DNA of 64,000 nucleotides from assembly GCF_009796785.1 (NCBI RefSeq), contig NZ_CP047026.1, forward strand, positions 1,510,001 through 1,574,000, read 5' to 3'. The stretch is from Polaribacter sp. L3A8. Lineage in GTDB: Bacteria; Bacteroidota; Bacteroidia; Flavobacteriales; Flavobacteriaceae. Each line of letters begins with the position of its first letter. The first letter of the stretch is position 1. The notes beneath the pieces are model-generated. The model saw only the letters and a program-made list of their open reading frames with translations, searched no databases and was not told the origin of the DNA. The position numbers and the translations under genes are program-made. Shown piece by piece: positions 10,002 to 20,361 of the stretch.

Positions 10002-11726
10002 TTACCAACCTTGGTTCTGTTCTAATTTATTAAATTTAACTATCTCGTTCTGTGGTATTGGGCCATAATTGGCATTATCACCATAAATTCTAGATTCAAC
10101 ATTTAAAATTGTATAATTAGCCCCATTATATTTCGCTCCTTTAGCGTTAGGTGTATTATCCAAAATCCCCCATCGTCTTAGGTCGTACATACGATACCCT
10201 TCAAAACAAAGTTCTAATCTGCGTTCGTTTCTAATCAATTCTCGCATATCTGCTTTAGAAGTGATACTAGACAAGTAAGCATCCCCATTACTTAGACCTA
10301 CTCCAGCTCTAGATCGGATCGCTCCAATTATAGTACGAGCACTCATACCATCTACCATATTATCAGGACCTCCTAATTCATTGGTAGCTTCAGCCAACAA
10401 TAGATATAGATCCGTATAGCGTAAATAAATACTCATTTTTTCTGTTGTGGTTGTACTCCCATCGTTGCTGATTACTAAATCTGGAGCTACCAATTTCTTC
10501 ATGTAGAAACCAGAACGTGTAGATTTACCTTGCACCTTGTCCACCTCGTCACTACCACCACCAACACCGGTATTGATAACCCTACCATTAAGATCGTTAC
10601 CATTGTACAATATATACAAAGCCAAACGAGGGTCTCTATTAGTGTATGGATTCGCTGCATCGTAATCTGGGTGAGAAGTTGAGAACGGAGTACCATCTAA
10701 CATTGGAAATGCATCTACTAAGTTCTGAGTAGGATTTACAGCTCCATCTCCATTTAAAGAAGGCGGAAAATTAGCTTCCTCTACCCATGCAGAGCTATAT
10801 ACATTTTCTCTCCACAGTACTTCTGGAAAATTACGGGTACCGTTAGGAAAATCGTAAAAATTGGTTAACCCATTTGGATCCAATCCTGCTACTCCTCCGT
10901 TATCGTTCAATAGACCACCCAAAATATTGGCTGCTATTTGGTAATAATCTCCAGATCCGTTTAAGAATGCTGGACTAGCTGCCAATATATTTAATTTTGC
11001 TTGAATGGCTTTAATAATCCTTCCGCTAACACGACCATCTTGAGAACTACCAAAAACAAACTGATATCTTTCAGCATCAATATCATTATACCTTGAAGGG
11101 CGTTTTGCAAGATCTCCATCCCAATCCATTGGCAAATATTCTAAGGCTTCCTCTAAATCTGTATTGATACGATTCACCGTTTCTTGAAAGCCTAATCTTG
11201 GTATGTTAAAATCAGCATCAAAAGATAATAACTCAGAAATATAAGGTATTCCTAATAATTCACCTGAATTGTTCTTACCTCCATGTTCTTGTAAAACCCA
11301 AAAATGTCTTATCGCTCTCAACGCAATTGCTTCACCGCGCATCCTTTCCTTAAAAAGTTGATTGGTAATAGTATCTCTTTTCCAAAACACATTATCAATA
11401 ACTTCTAAAAAGTTGTTCACATATAGAATTTGCTCATACTGTCCCCATCTACTTGTAGGTGTATTTTGAGAATTCCATTCACCTGTAGCCATACGTGTAT
11501 AATTGTTAACTACATTATTTACTGCATCGTCAGTAGCCACATCACTAAAAGAATACTGATTAGGCATTTCATCATAGCCGTTAAGCAGTAAGCCTTCGGC
11601 AAAGACGGGATCAATGTTTAATCGCTCTTCCCCTAGTAGGTTTTCATCCAAGGGCTCGAACATAGTACAAGCACCTGCGGATAAAAGAACCAAAACTATC
11701 GCTGTATATTTAAAAATATTATTCAT
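10002..11726 (-). CDS. SusD/RagB-family lipoprotein (PUL-2, second pair)
   Basis: The 574-aa product has a lipoprotein signal (LVLLSAGACTMFEPLDEN). SusD features are ERMRGEAIALRAIRHFWVLQ in the N-terminal helical part, the TDLEEALEYLP segment near residue 190, and the C-terminal ELIRNERRLELCFEGYRMYD LRRWG signature. It pairs with the SusC gene 22 bp upstream (11749-14607). It binds oligosaccharide at the cell surface and hands it to SusC. Its sequence is clearly different from the other two SusD proteins in the window, so the pairs are not recent duplicates. Confidence 0.93.
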   Translation of the reverse strand: MNNIFKYTAIVLVLLSAGACTMFEPLDENLLGEERLNIDPVFAEGLLLNGYDEMPNQYSFSDVATDDAVNNVVNNYTRMATGEWNSQNTPTSRWGQYEQILYVNNFLEVIDNVFWKRDTITNQLFKERMRGEAIALRAIRHFWVLQEHGGKNNSGELLGIPYISELLSFDADFNIPRLGFQETVNRINTDLEEALEYLPMDWDGDLAKRPSRYNDIDAERYQFVFGSSQDGRVSGRIIKAIQAKLNILAASPAFLNGSGDYYQIAANILGGLLNDNGGVAGLDPNGLTNFYDFPNGTRNFPEVLWRENVYSSAWVEEANFPPSLNGDGAVNPTQNLVDAFPMLDGTPFSTSHPDYDAANPYTNRDPRLALYILYNGNDLNGRVINTGVGGGSDEVDKVQGKSTRSGFYMKKLVAPDLVISNDGSTTTTEKMSIYLRYTDLYLLLAEATNELGGPDNMVDGMSARTIIGAIRSRAGVGLSNGDAYLSSITSKADMRELIRNERRLELCFEGYRMYDLRRWGILDNTPNAKGAKYNGANYTILNVESRIYGDNANYGPIPQNEIVKFNKLEQNQGW

Positions 11727-11748
11727 GTCTAAAATCTATTTTTTTTAG

Positions 11749-14607
11749 TTAAAACTTCATTCTAAGTCCCAAAGAATAGTAACGGTACATTGGGCTATTA
11801 CTCAATTGCAGTTCTCGAATGTCCTTATTTTTTGAAATCTCTGCAAGATTTGATCCGGAAGCGAATACACTAAAATCTTGCATCTTCATCTTCTGTACCC
11901 AATTTGTTGGTAGATCATAAGTCAATTGTACACGTTGCAACCTAAAGTTACTATTGTCATACAACCAAAAGTCTGAGTTTACACCTAAGTTGTTTGTATT
12001 TGGCAATGAAGACAGTCTCGGAAAAATTGCCGTATTAGCTGTTTCTGGAGTCCAACGCCCACGAACCACTTCAGAGTATTTTTGATCTCCTTGAGGACGA
12101 TAATAGTTACCATCGGCTACACCATTACCTCCAACTTCGGCAGTTAAAAGTGCAAAGAGAGTAAAAGGACCATAATCTAAGGTAATATCAGAACTGAAAG
12201 TCCAAGGAGAATCCCATCGACCTATAGAAACTTCATCTTGATTGTTTACCACTCCATCGTTGTTTATATCTTTATAACGAATATCTCCTGGCTGTAATGC
12301 CCCAAACTGCGTAGGTATACCTGCATTAAGGGAACCATCCGTGTTAAAATCATCCTCACCAAAGAAGCCCATAGACTTCAAGCCAAAAATAGCATTTACA
12401 GGTTTACCCTCTCTATTCTGGTACTCGTCTGCATAAACTTCATCTACCTTCTTTCTAGTAGAATTGATGTATAATACTCTGGCACCGATGTTCATTCCAA
12501 ACTCACCAAAACGATCTAAATAGTTGGCTCCGAATTCAAAACCAGAATATTTATCAGCGTTGAAATTAGAATAAGGTCTAAATCCTCCATAGTATTCTGG
12601 ATATACAGTGGTTGCATTGATTACTTGGTCTGTCAAATCAGATCTAAAAACATTAGCCTCTACCCATATTTTTTTGGCAATCAAGGCTTCGAAACCAAGG
12701 TTATAGTCCATTCTTTTTTCCATACCCAAATTATTATTCTGTCCTCTGCCTATTGTGGTGTATTGGTTATTGAAACCAGAACCATTGGCATCTCCCCAAT
12801 TATAAAATCCATTATTACCACCTTGTTGATAAATAGCATCATATAAAAAATATCCATCAATACCTATATCAGAATAAACAACTCCCATAGAAGATCGTAG
12901 TTTTAAATAATTTAACCAAGAAGAATCTTTTAAAGACTCTTCTTCAGAAAGTACATAGGCAAAACCTAAGGTAGGAGCAAACTTACCACGATTTCCTTCG
13001 GCTAATTTTATAGAATTTACATAAGACGCATTAAAATCGAACATCAATTTGTTCTTGTATTTATAATTAACGCTCAATCCTAAATGGCTATTCTTAGAAG
13101 ATTGTTTTTCGTCTATAACCTGAGTGCTATTTGCAAGCGCTATTAAAGAAGTATTAATCTCATGATTTTTGCCTAACATTTTCTCGTAGTTAATCATCCC
13201 ATAGAAACCGTAACGAATAGTAAACACATTAGAATTAATATTTTCTGTAAGTCCAGCAATGTCATTATCCCTTATGTTTTCCAATCCTATAATCTTACCC
13301 TCATCATTCCAAGTAGGCTCATAAGCGGCAAACTGATTTACATTACTAGTATTGTAGAAATTATAAAAATCAAAACTCAAATAGGTTTTAGCCGATAATC
13401 CCTCCGTAACAGCACTCAAATCAAAATCGATTGCATTGTTTACCTGACTTATTCTTGTTAAGTTGGTAGTACGCCCACCAGCATATACATTAGCCAAAGG
13501 CACATTGTCTCTAAAATTTCGATTTCCCCCTATAAGGAATCCATTAAATTTATTGGCAGCTTGTAAAACACCTGCTAATTCTGGATAGTTCATGACATCT
13601 ACAGCACTAATAGGTAATAAAGGAGAATATAGGTTTGGTCTAAAATTGTTACCTTCATCGTAAAGATTAGTTAAAGAAGCTTTATTTTGTTCAATAACAG
13701 CAATCATATCAAAGCTACTCTTGATCCAGTCATTTACTCGAAAGTCTATATTACCACGAACATTAAAACGCTTAACACCTTTATCGTTATCGGTAACATT
13801 CTGTATTGTCTGATCGTTCCTAAAACCAACATTGATATAATATTTGGTATCTTCTACGGATCCTGAGAAATCTGCCACCACATTGGTAAATGAAGCGTTA
13901 TCTTTCATATAATCACTACTGTAAAAATCTACATTAGGATACCTGTAAGGATTTACTCCACTGGCGTGATTAGCAATTTCTTCGTCGGAAAAACTTGGAG
14001 TTGCACCGTCATTAACTCTAGCTTCGTTAAAAAGCATCATATATTCAGCAGATCCCAGATAATTTGGCATTCTTGTAGGAAATTTGATTCCTGAACTAAC
14101 ACTTACATTAAACTCTTGCTTTACTGCACCACGTTTCGTTTTTACAACGATAACGCCATTTCTTCCCATAGCACCATAAAGAGCTACTGCATTGGCATCT
14201 TTTAGAATGGTGATTTCCTCGATTTCTTCCATATTAAGCAAATCGATGCTTCTACCTGGAATACCATCCACAACGATTAAGGCAGAACCTAAACCACGGA
14301 TGTTGTCGCTTCCTTTAAGCCCAAGCATTCTACCTGATAAGGCATCGCGAACCCATTGGGTGTTATCATATTTAAGGAAATCATCGGGTTCGATAGTTGA
14401 TACCGCACCAACCACGTCTATATTCTCTCGATTCTGGAATCCTAAATTTACTTCTTCCTTAATTTTGGATACCAATTTATTGGTATTCATTTTAATGGAA
14501 TCGGTTGTTGCGGTTAAATCATTGTCCTGAGCGGATACTGTAAGGGAAAACATCACAGAGACGCAACCAAACAACAATGATTTTTTATATTTATTAAAGT
14601 GTGTCAT
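11749..14607 (-). CDS. SusC-type TonB-dependent transporter lacking the usual N-terminal CarboxypepD_reg domain (PUL-2, second pair)
   Basis: The 952-aa product has a signal peptide ending SLTVSAQ. It passes through a short linker (about residues 28-58) straight into the plug (NIDVVGAVSTIEPDDFLKYD, ALIVVDGIPGR, MGRNGVIVVKTKRG) and ends in a barrel terminating in LGLRMKF. Most SusC proteins carry a ~75-residue CarboxypepD_reg-like domain before the plug, as the other two here do; this one has no such segment. It is encoded directly upstream of its SusD partner and 40 bp downstream of the first SusD of PUL-2. Confidence 0.92.
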   Translation of the reverse strand: MTHFNKYKKSLLFGCVSVMFSLTVSAQDNDLTATTDSIKMNTNKLVSKIKEEVNLGFQNRENIDVVGAVSTIEPDDFLKYDNTQWVRDALSGRMLGLKGSDNIRGLGSALIVVDGIPGRSIDLLNMEEIEEITILKDANAVALYGAMGRNGVIVVKTKRGAVKQEFNVSVSSGIKFPTRMPNYLGSAEYMMLFNEARVNDGATPSFSDEEIANHASGVNPYRYPNVDFYSSDYMKDNASFTNVVADFSGSVEDTKYYINVGFRNDQTIQNVTDNDKGVKRFNVRGNIDFRVNDWIKSSFDMIAVIEQNKASLTNLYDEGNNFRPNLYSPLLPISAVDVMNYPELAGVLQAANKFNGFLIGGNRNFRDNVPLANVYAGGRTTNLTRISQVNNAIDFDLSAVTEGLSAKTYLSFDFYNFYNTSNVNQFAAYEPTWNDEGKIIGLENIRDNDIAGLTENINSNVFTIRYGFYGMINYEKMLGKNHEINTSLIALANSTQVIDEKQSSKNSHLGLSVNYKYKNKLMFDFNASYVNSIKLAEGNRGKFAPTLGFAYVLSEEESLKDSSWLNYLKLRSSMGVVYSDIGIDGYFLYDAIYQQGGNNGFYNWGDANGSGFNNQYTTIGRGQNNNLGMEKRMDYNLGFEALIAKKIWVEANVFRSDLTDQVINATTVYPEYYGGFRPYSNFNADKYSGFEFGANYLDRFGEFGMNIGARVLYINSTRKKVDEVYADEYQNREGKPVNAIFGLKSMGFFGEDDFNTDGSLNAGIPTQFGALQPGDIRYKDINNDGVVNNQDEVSIGRWDSPWTFSSDITLDYGPFTLFALLTAEVGGNGVADGNYYRPQGDQKYSEVVRGRWTPETANTAIFPRLSSLPNTNNLGVNSDFWLYDNSNFRLQRVQLTYDLPTNWVQKMKMQDFSVFASGSNLAEISKNKDIRELQLSNSPMYRYYSLGLRMKF

Positions 14608-14646
14608 AGATTATTTATATTAACAAATAGTGAAACAGTTTTGATT

Positions 14647-16479
14647 TTACCATCCTGGGTTTTGTGGGAATCCTTCGTACAATTCCGTATCATTCTGAGG
14701 AAATGGTAACCAATAATGTTTTTCATCAAAAACTTTAGTACGTATTATTTCTTCTCTAAAATTGATTGGTTTTCCAGCTGCATTTCTGTCAAAACGAATA
14801 CCTGTTTTCAAACGGTATTTCATATCTGTACCCAATTTCCAACGTCTTACATCCATCCAGCGGTGGTTTTCGTAACTCATTTCTACGGCTCTTTCTCTAC
14901 GGATCTCATCCATAAATTTGTTTACACTGGTTAAATTCTGTGGCTTAACATTTAAACTTCCGTCAGGAACGGCACGTTCACGTATTGCATTAATAGCGTC
15001 TACTGCCGACATATTGAATCCAGGTGCTTTTCCGTCTAAGCCATAAGCCATTACAGCTGCCTCTGCATACATAAGGTAGATATCGGTAAGCCTTACATGA
15101 GATCTCCATCCAAATGCTTCTACATTATCGAACTTATTGAAATTTCTTGGAGACCATTTTTTCATTCCATACCCTGTTAAGGAACCAGTATTCTGGTTGG
15201 GATTACGGTGTGCTCCATCATTATATAATTGGGCATATCGGTGTACTTCATCAGCGCCAGTTGCGGCTCCTATGTTATCAATTAACTGATCACCATCAAC
15301 AACAATCCATTTGTTAAAACGGGGATCTCTATTTTTCCAAGGATCCTGAGGATCGTACAAAGGACTATCGTCACATGACAAACCATCCTTCATTCCAAAA
15401 TAATTATGAATATAATTATGGGTAGGAGCTGCACCTGTATCACCAGAACTCATTGCAACATCTGTTAACTGCCATATAGACGGCAAATACTTAGGATACC
15501 AACCTACGTTTCCAGGTTGACTTAAAATAAACTCAGAAGAATAAGGATACTGTCCGTTCTCAGAATAGAACACAGAACCATAATTATCCCAAGGTACCAA
15601 CTGATATCTAGGCATTTGTATTACCTGAGCCAAAGCTTCAGCAGCTTTCATGCTCAATTCCTTATTATATCCATAAGTATCACTACTACCTTGCATCAAT
15701 GGGCTAGCTGCGTATAAAAGATTCTTTCCTTTCATTGCCATGGCTGCACCTTTGGTTATACGGAACATATTCTGTCCTCTAGTCTTCGCTCCAGGAGCCC
15801 AACTTGCATCATCCCAATCTGTAGGAAGCAATGCAATGGCTTTATCAAAATCTGCATCTATTTTTAATGCCGTTTCAGACCATTCTGCTGGTCTTGGCAA
15901 CTGCCAATCGTCCTCTAAAACCCTGTCTATATATGGTATAGAACCCCAGAATTTCATAATCTCATGATGAAAAAACGCTCTAAAGAAATAGGACTGTCCC
16001 ATAATTGCATCCCTTTCTTGTTGTGTAGCATCTACCATTAAGGTCTCTGCATTTTCAATAGCTATGTTTGCTTTTCGAATACCTTTCCAGCTACTTACCC
16101 AAACAGAACTTCTATCAAAAGGATAGTCTGAATTAGTATCCTTTGGATTACCGTTACCCGAACCCTGGTTAATCATAAAGATACCTCTTAGATTTGCCCA
16201 TTGACCGTATTCCCCCTGATCTATACTAAAATCGAACATCCAAGTACGGTTATTCACAGATTCTTCACCATAATAGCCGTAATACTGCCAGAAAGCTCCG
16301 GCATAATCAACCATCATAGCATACATTTCTTCTACCCAACCTTGAGAATTGTCAAAATCTTGAAAAACTTCATCGATGCTTAGGTCGGTTTCAATTGTTT
16401 TATCTAAATATTCTTCACAGGAAACTGTAAGTGTTCCTATCAAAAATAAGCAGCATATTATTTTAAATATTTTTTTCAT
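14647..16479 (-). CDS. SusD/RagB-family lipoprotein (PUL-2, first pair)
   Basis: The 610-aa product has a lipoprotein signal (IICCLFLIGTLTVSCEEYLD). The SusD fold is supported by GIRKANIAIENAE, YFFRAFFHHEIMKFWGSIPY, KGKNLLYAASPL and the C-terminal EIRRERAVEMSYENHRWMD VRRW signature. It is aromatic-rich, with many Trp residues in the N-terminal third, which is common in glycan-binding SusD lids. It follows the SusC gene by 11 bp and is probably co-transcribed with it. Confidence 0.93.
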   Translation of the reverse strand: MKKIFKIICCLFLIGTLTVSCEEYLDKTIETDLSIDEVFQDFDNSQGWVEEMYAMMVDYAGAFWQYYGYYGEESVNNRTWMFDFSIDQGEYGQWANLRGIFMINQGSGNGNPKDTNSDYPFDRSSVWVSSWKGIRKANIAIENAETLMVDATQQERDAIMGQSYFFRAFFHHEIMKFWGSIPYIDRVLEDDWQLPRPAEWSETALKIDADFDKAIALLPTDWDDASWAPGAKTRGQNMFRITKGAAMAMKGKNLLYAASPLMQGSSDTYGYNKELSMKAAEALAQVIQMPRYQLVPWDNYGSVFYSENGQYPYSSEFILSQPGNVGWYPKYLPSIWQLTDVAMSSGDTGAAPTHNYIHNYFGMKDGLSCDDSPLYDPQDPWKNRDPRFNKWIVVDGDQLIDNIGAATGADEVHRYAQLYNDGAHRNPNQNTGSLTGYGMKKWSPRNFNKFDNVEAFGWRSHVRLTDIYLMYAEAAVMAYGLDGKAPGFNMSAVDAINAIRERAVPDGSLNVKPQNLTSVNKFMDEIRRERAVEMSYENHRWMDVRRWKLGTDMKYRLKTGIRFDRNAAGKPINFREEIIRTKVFDEKHYWLPFPQNDTELYEGFPQNPGW

Positions 16480-16490
16480 TGTTATCGCTC

Positions 16491-19400
16491 TTAAAAGTTA
16501 ATATTTACCCCTAGGTTAATTCTCCTAAACGAAGGATAACTACCTCTAAAATTACCATCTTCATTGCTCAATCTATCATCCGGAAGCTTCGACCAGAAAG
16601 CCAAATTGTTTCCGTTTAAGTACACTCTGTAACTGCTACCTCCTTTAGAATCAAAAGTGTATGCAAATTCCATGTTTTGTAATTTTATAAAAGAGGCATC
16701 ATACCATTGTCTATAAGAATCTGTACTGTGTTGTGTATTATTAAATCCACTAAGAACGTGTTCTCCATCAGGATTATCTTTGCTCCAATAGTCAGAAAGA
16801 AAGTCAAAGTACAAATGAGATTCTGCAACAAATGTTCTGTCTTGATATGATTTGGTTGCATTGTTAACCCCATAAAATTGAACACTAAAACTAAATTTCT
16901 TGTAGTTAGCCCCCAAGCTTAAGTTAAAAGTATTTAAAGGACGTTCTGTATAACCAAAAGGTACTTGATCATAATCTCCACTTACAAACCCATCCATGTT
17001 CCAATCCTGTTCATCATAGAAACCTGGTCTACGTGCACTTTGGTTACTCTCGCGAGGATAAGAACCATATACATCATCCCAATTCTCCAATAGATCTCCC
17101 CTTATTAATTCACGTGGTTGGCCAATAGAAAATCCTGCCTCTTTTTGATACCCAGGTCTAAGCTCTGGATCTTCCTTAAATATTATCTCATCCTTGGTAT
17201 AAGTGTAAGCAAAATTCCCGTTAACACTCCAATTGTCCGTAAGTTGTTTATTATAATTAAGAACCATCTCCAAACCTTTTACAGATGTTTTTCCTAGGTT
17301 TACATCTGGCGGTTGAAAACCAAAAAAGCTAGGAACACTACGGTCATTAGCAGGGATCACAATATTATCACGATCCTCCTTAAAGAAATCCACGTCTAAG
17401 GTGAACATATTGTTTAGTGCAGCTAATTCAAAACCAATATTTGCTTTTGTTGAGGTTTCCCATTGCAAATTCGGATTTCCGATTATCGCTTCTTTATAAA
17501 ACGTATAAGGAGATTTATCCCATTTATTACTGTTGTTTAAAAAAGCACTTCCTCCACTTTCCCATTGAGAAATATAACCCCATCTACCACCTGAAGAATC
17601 ATCACCTACAACACCGTAAGAACCACGAATCTTAAGCTTGTTTAACCAACTTTTTGTTCCGCTCATAAAATCTTCATTAGTTACCATCCAACCTAATGCT
17701 ACAGAAGGAAATAGATCGAACCTAAAACCTGGCCCGTATTTCTCCGATCCGTTGTAAGCTCCGTTTACATCAATAAAGTAACGGCTATCATAGTTATAGG
17801 TAGCTCGGGCAACCCAATCTTCTCTATATCTTGGAAACATATTTCCAATAGCATACTCCTCTCTGTTCATTAAAGCCAGAAGACCTACGGTGTGCTTATT
17901 TCCAAAAACACGATCATAATTCAAAGAAAGCTGATAGAACAAACGTCTACTAGAATTATTATCATTAATATTCAAACCGTCTCTAGACCATGGCTGAACC
18001 ACATAATCAAATTGATTTTCACCTGGAGGCGTTACATAATAAAAGCTTCCATCATCATTATAAATCTTAAAAACCACATTATCATCTGCATCAACTTTAG
18101 GGTCATTAATTCCTTCATTACCTCTAAAATTATTATCAAAGGAGAACGAACCTCTAAAACTTAAACCTTCTGTAATGAAATCTAATTTTTGTTGTAGGAC
18201 AAAATCGGTATTTACCTGTACCCTATGTTCATTGACATCACTTCTTGCTGTTAAAGAAACTGCTGGATTAAGGACATCGTATCTATTAGGGTCTGCACGC
18301 CCATAAGTACCATCAGGATACAAAGGATAAAACAAGTCTGGCGACAATTCGTAAATACTGTTATTAAGTAATGATCTATCAACACTTGTACCTCCTTGAA
18401 CACCATAATACCCAGAAAGGTTTACAGAAAGACGCGTAGATTTGGTTATATCAAAGTCAATATTACTTCTAAAATTAAAACGATTGTAAGAAAACTCTGT
18501 AGTATAACCTCTTCCAGTATCAAAGGCATTTGCATCATAAATATCCCCTACATGGTTATAGTTAATAGCTCCGAAGTATTTTACAGTCTCGGTACCACCT
18601 CTAACAGAAAGATCTACCTTATAATCCATGGCAAAGTCCTTTTGAGTCGCGTCTATCCAATCTACATTGGGATACACATACTTATCAGTATCGTTAATTG
18701 GATTTCTATATCTATCTGCAATTGACTCAGGCACATAAAATTTCCAAGCTCCTTCATTAGCAGGTACAGAACGCTCAATAGATTCATTGGCAACCTTTAT
18801 ACCATTATAAGAATCGTATTTTCCTGGTAATTTAGATGGCTTTTTCAAGGTAGAACTAGCTGTTAAAGAAAGTTGTGCCTTACCAATTTTACCACGTTTT
18901 GTAGTGATAAGGATAACCCCATTGGCTCCTTTTACACCAAATACAGCGGTAGCCGAAGCATCTTTTAATACAGAAATACTCTCTACATCATTGGCATTAA
19001 CATCATTCATACTACGCTCAATACCATCTACCAAAATAAGTGGCTGTCCGCTTCCATTCCAACTACTCTTTCCACGAATAAAAATATCAGGAGACTCTTC
19101 TCCTGGACGTCCCGTAGAAGAAACAGTGGTAACACCTGGCAAACGCCCTGTAAGCGCTTGTCCTACTGTAGACACACCGCCAGACTCCATCAATTTCTCT
19201 CCTGTAACCTGTACAATAGAACCTACAACGCTTTCTTTCTTTTGTTTACCGTAACCGACAATTACAATTTCACCTAGACTAGCTACATCTTCTACAAGTT
19301 CTACACTAATTGTAGCACTCCCTGTTACAGGTATTTCTAAAGTTTTAAATCCTAGATAAGAAAACACTAACGTTTTGGTACCCAAAGTTAATTCAATAGA

Positions 19401-19610
19401 ATAGTTTCCATCAAAATCTGTTGTTGTCCCCCTAGTCGTCCCTTTTTGCACCACACTTACACCTGGTAAAGTCAGTCCATTTACATCCGTGACAACACCC
19501 GTAATATTTTCCTGTGCTTGCACATTAACAGCTGTAAAACTGCAGAAAACAAGTGCGAGTAACAACATAAATCCCGAAACTGGTTTCTCGTTTTTTAGTT
19601 TTTGCTTCAT
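16491..19610 (-). CDS. SusC/RagA-type TonB-dependent transporter (PUL-2, first pair)
   Basis: The 1039-aa product has a signal peptide (LALVFCSFTAVNVQAQ), a CarboxypepD_reg-like domain at about 34-110 (ITGVVTDVNGLTLPGVSVVQ), a TonB box region (GEIVIVGYGKQKKESVVGSI), a plug (LTGRLPGVTTVSSTGRPGEE, GVKGANGVILITTKRG) and a barrel ending NLGVNINF. It imports oligosaccharide together with the SusD encoded 11 bp downstream. It is the first intact gene of PUL-2. The 24 bp upstream of it separate it from the relic of another SusC N-terminus. Confidence 0.94.
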   Translation of the reverse strand: MKQKLKNEKPVSGFMLLLALVFCSFTAVNVQAQENITGVVTDVNGLTLPGVSVVQKGTTRGTTTDFDGNYSIELTLGTKTLVFSYLGFKTLEIPVTGSATISVELVEDVASLGEIVIVGYGKQKKESVVGSIVQVTGEKLMESGGVSTVGQALTGRLPGVTTVSSTGRPGEESPDIFIRGKSSWNGSGQPLILVDGIERSMNDVNANDVESISVLKDASATAVFGVKGANGVILITTKRGKIGKAQLSLTASSTLKKPSKLPGKYDSYNGIKVANESIERSVPANEGAWKFYVPESIADRYRNPINDTDKYVYPNVDWIDATQKDFAMDYKVDLSVRGGTETVKYFGAINYNHVGDIYDANAFDTGRGYTTEFSYNRFNFRSNIDFDITKSTRLSVNLSGYYGVQGGTSVDRSLLNNSIYELSPDLFYPLYPDGTYGRADPNRYDVLNPAVSLTARSDVNEHRVQVNTDFVLQQKLDFITEGLSFRGSFSFDNNFRGNEGINDPKVDADDNVVFKIYNDDGSFYYVTPPGENQFDYVVQPWSRDGLNINDNNSSRRLFYQLSLNYDRVFGNKHTVGLLALMNREEYAIGNMFPRYREDWVARATYNYDSRYFIDVNGAYNGSEKYGPGFRFDLFPSVALGWMVTNEDFMSGTKSWLNKLKIRGSYGVVGDDSSGGRWGYISQWESGGSAFLNNSNKWDKSPYTFYKEAIIGNPNLQWETSTKANIGFELAALNNMFTLDVDFFKEDRDNIVIPANDRSVPSFFGFQPPDVNLGKTSVKGLEMVLNYNKQLTDNWSVNGNFAYTYTKDEIIFKEDPELRPGYQKEAGFSIGQPRELIRGDLLENWDDVYGSYPRESNQSARRPGFYDEQDWNMDGFVSGDYDQVPFGYTERPLNTFNLSLGANYKKFSFSVQFYGVNNATKSYQDRTFVAESHLYFDFLSDYWSKDNPDGEHVLSGFNNTQHSTDSYRQWYDASFIKLQNMEFAYTFDSKGGSSYRVYLNGNNLAFWSKLPDDRLSNEDGNFRGSYPSFRRINLGVNINF

Positions 19611-19634
19611 TTTTTGTTTTAAATTTTAATAAAA

Positions 19635-19889
19635 TTATAATATAAACTGACTCAAAGTAAGAATACAATCAAAATCCATCATTGTAACATTACCAATACC
19701 TTGTTGTAGTATATTGGCACCGGTTACAGACAGATTTACTAAACCTTTAACGGTAATATTCTGTTGAGGATTCTCATTGGCCCATATAGTAAAATGGGAC
19801 ATAAAAATGAGTAATACAAAGAGCCGCATTTTCCTACATAAATTAAAACAGAAAATGAGCTGTTTTGTATAAAGTATTTGTTTTTCCAT
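19635..19889 (-). pseudogene. 5' relic of a SusC-type gene
   Basis: The 84-codon frame shows a degenerate SusC start: a hydrophobic signal (MRLFVLLIFMSHFTIWANEN), then QNITVKGLVNLSVTGANILQ QG, recognisable as a shortened CarboxypepD_reg-like domain with its central DxxGxPLxG part deleted, and MMDFDCILTL where a working domain reads TDFDGxFTL. The plug and barrel are absent. It probably marks the place where a transporter gene was lost and replaced by the adjacent complete SusC gene. It may still be transcribed as a leader of the PUL-2 operon. Confidence 0.7.
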
Positions 19890-20175
19890 ACATTTAAATC
19901 TTTTTTAATCACTTATGTCTTTAAGTTTTGGTTGATATTTATTTTAACTAGCCAAAATCATTCGTAGAGTTTCTACTTATCATGGCTTAAATCTAACTAA
20001 TACATCATTTCATTGTTTTTACTTCATAAATGTTAAATTAATTGCCCTTTATAAAAGCACTGTTATATATTTAGTTTTGTAGGTTGCTGAGTTGCTCCTC
20101 AATATTAAAGAAATCTTAAATAAATAAATATTTGAAATAAAGCATATACTATAACTAATATTGCATTAATTGTAA
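19890..20175. other. Intergenic region upstream of PUL-2
   Basis: This is AT-rich DNA with no open frame of note and no recognisable RNA. It should hold the PUL-2 promoter. I saw no convincing TAnnTTTG/TTTG pair and no copy of the 38-bp motif found upstream of xylB. Confidence 0.4.
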
Positions 20176-20361
20176 TTAATTGCGATACAGAACATACTGA
20201 CTAATTAAACCTACCGCTCTTTCTTTTGTTGATAAAGATTGATTTTGAAATTTAAATTCAGCTTCTTTTTTACTACAAGAAAAAACAAGAAATAACCAAA
20301 TAATAAAAGCACCTTTAGGTTTTAGTTTTTTGATATTTGTTTTAGTTTTATTCAAGGTCAT
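20176..20361 (-). pseudogene. N-terminal relic of the GH3 glycosidase gene
   Basis: Codons 1-~51 (MTLNKTKTNIKKLKPKGAF, LFLVFSCSK, EFKFQNQSLSTKERAV) closely match the start of the intact GH3 at 3918-6575 (MTLNKSKMNINKLKSRSAF ...). Similarity ends abruptly after LIS, and the remaining codons (QYVLYRN) are unrelated. It is the right-hand scar of the duplication that brackets PUL-2. Confidence 0.85.

Noticed and set aside
18396..19254. Plus-strand open frames inside the SusC, SusD and xylose genes
   Set aside because: They lie antisense to well-supported genes and show no family features or start signals.
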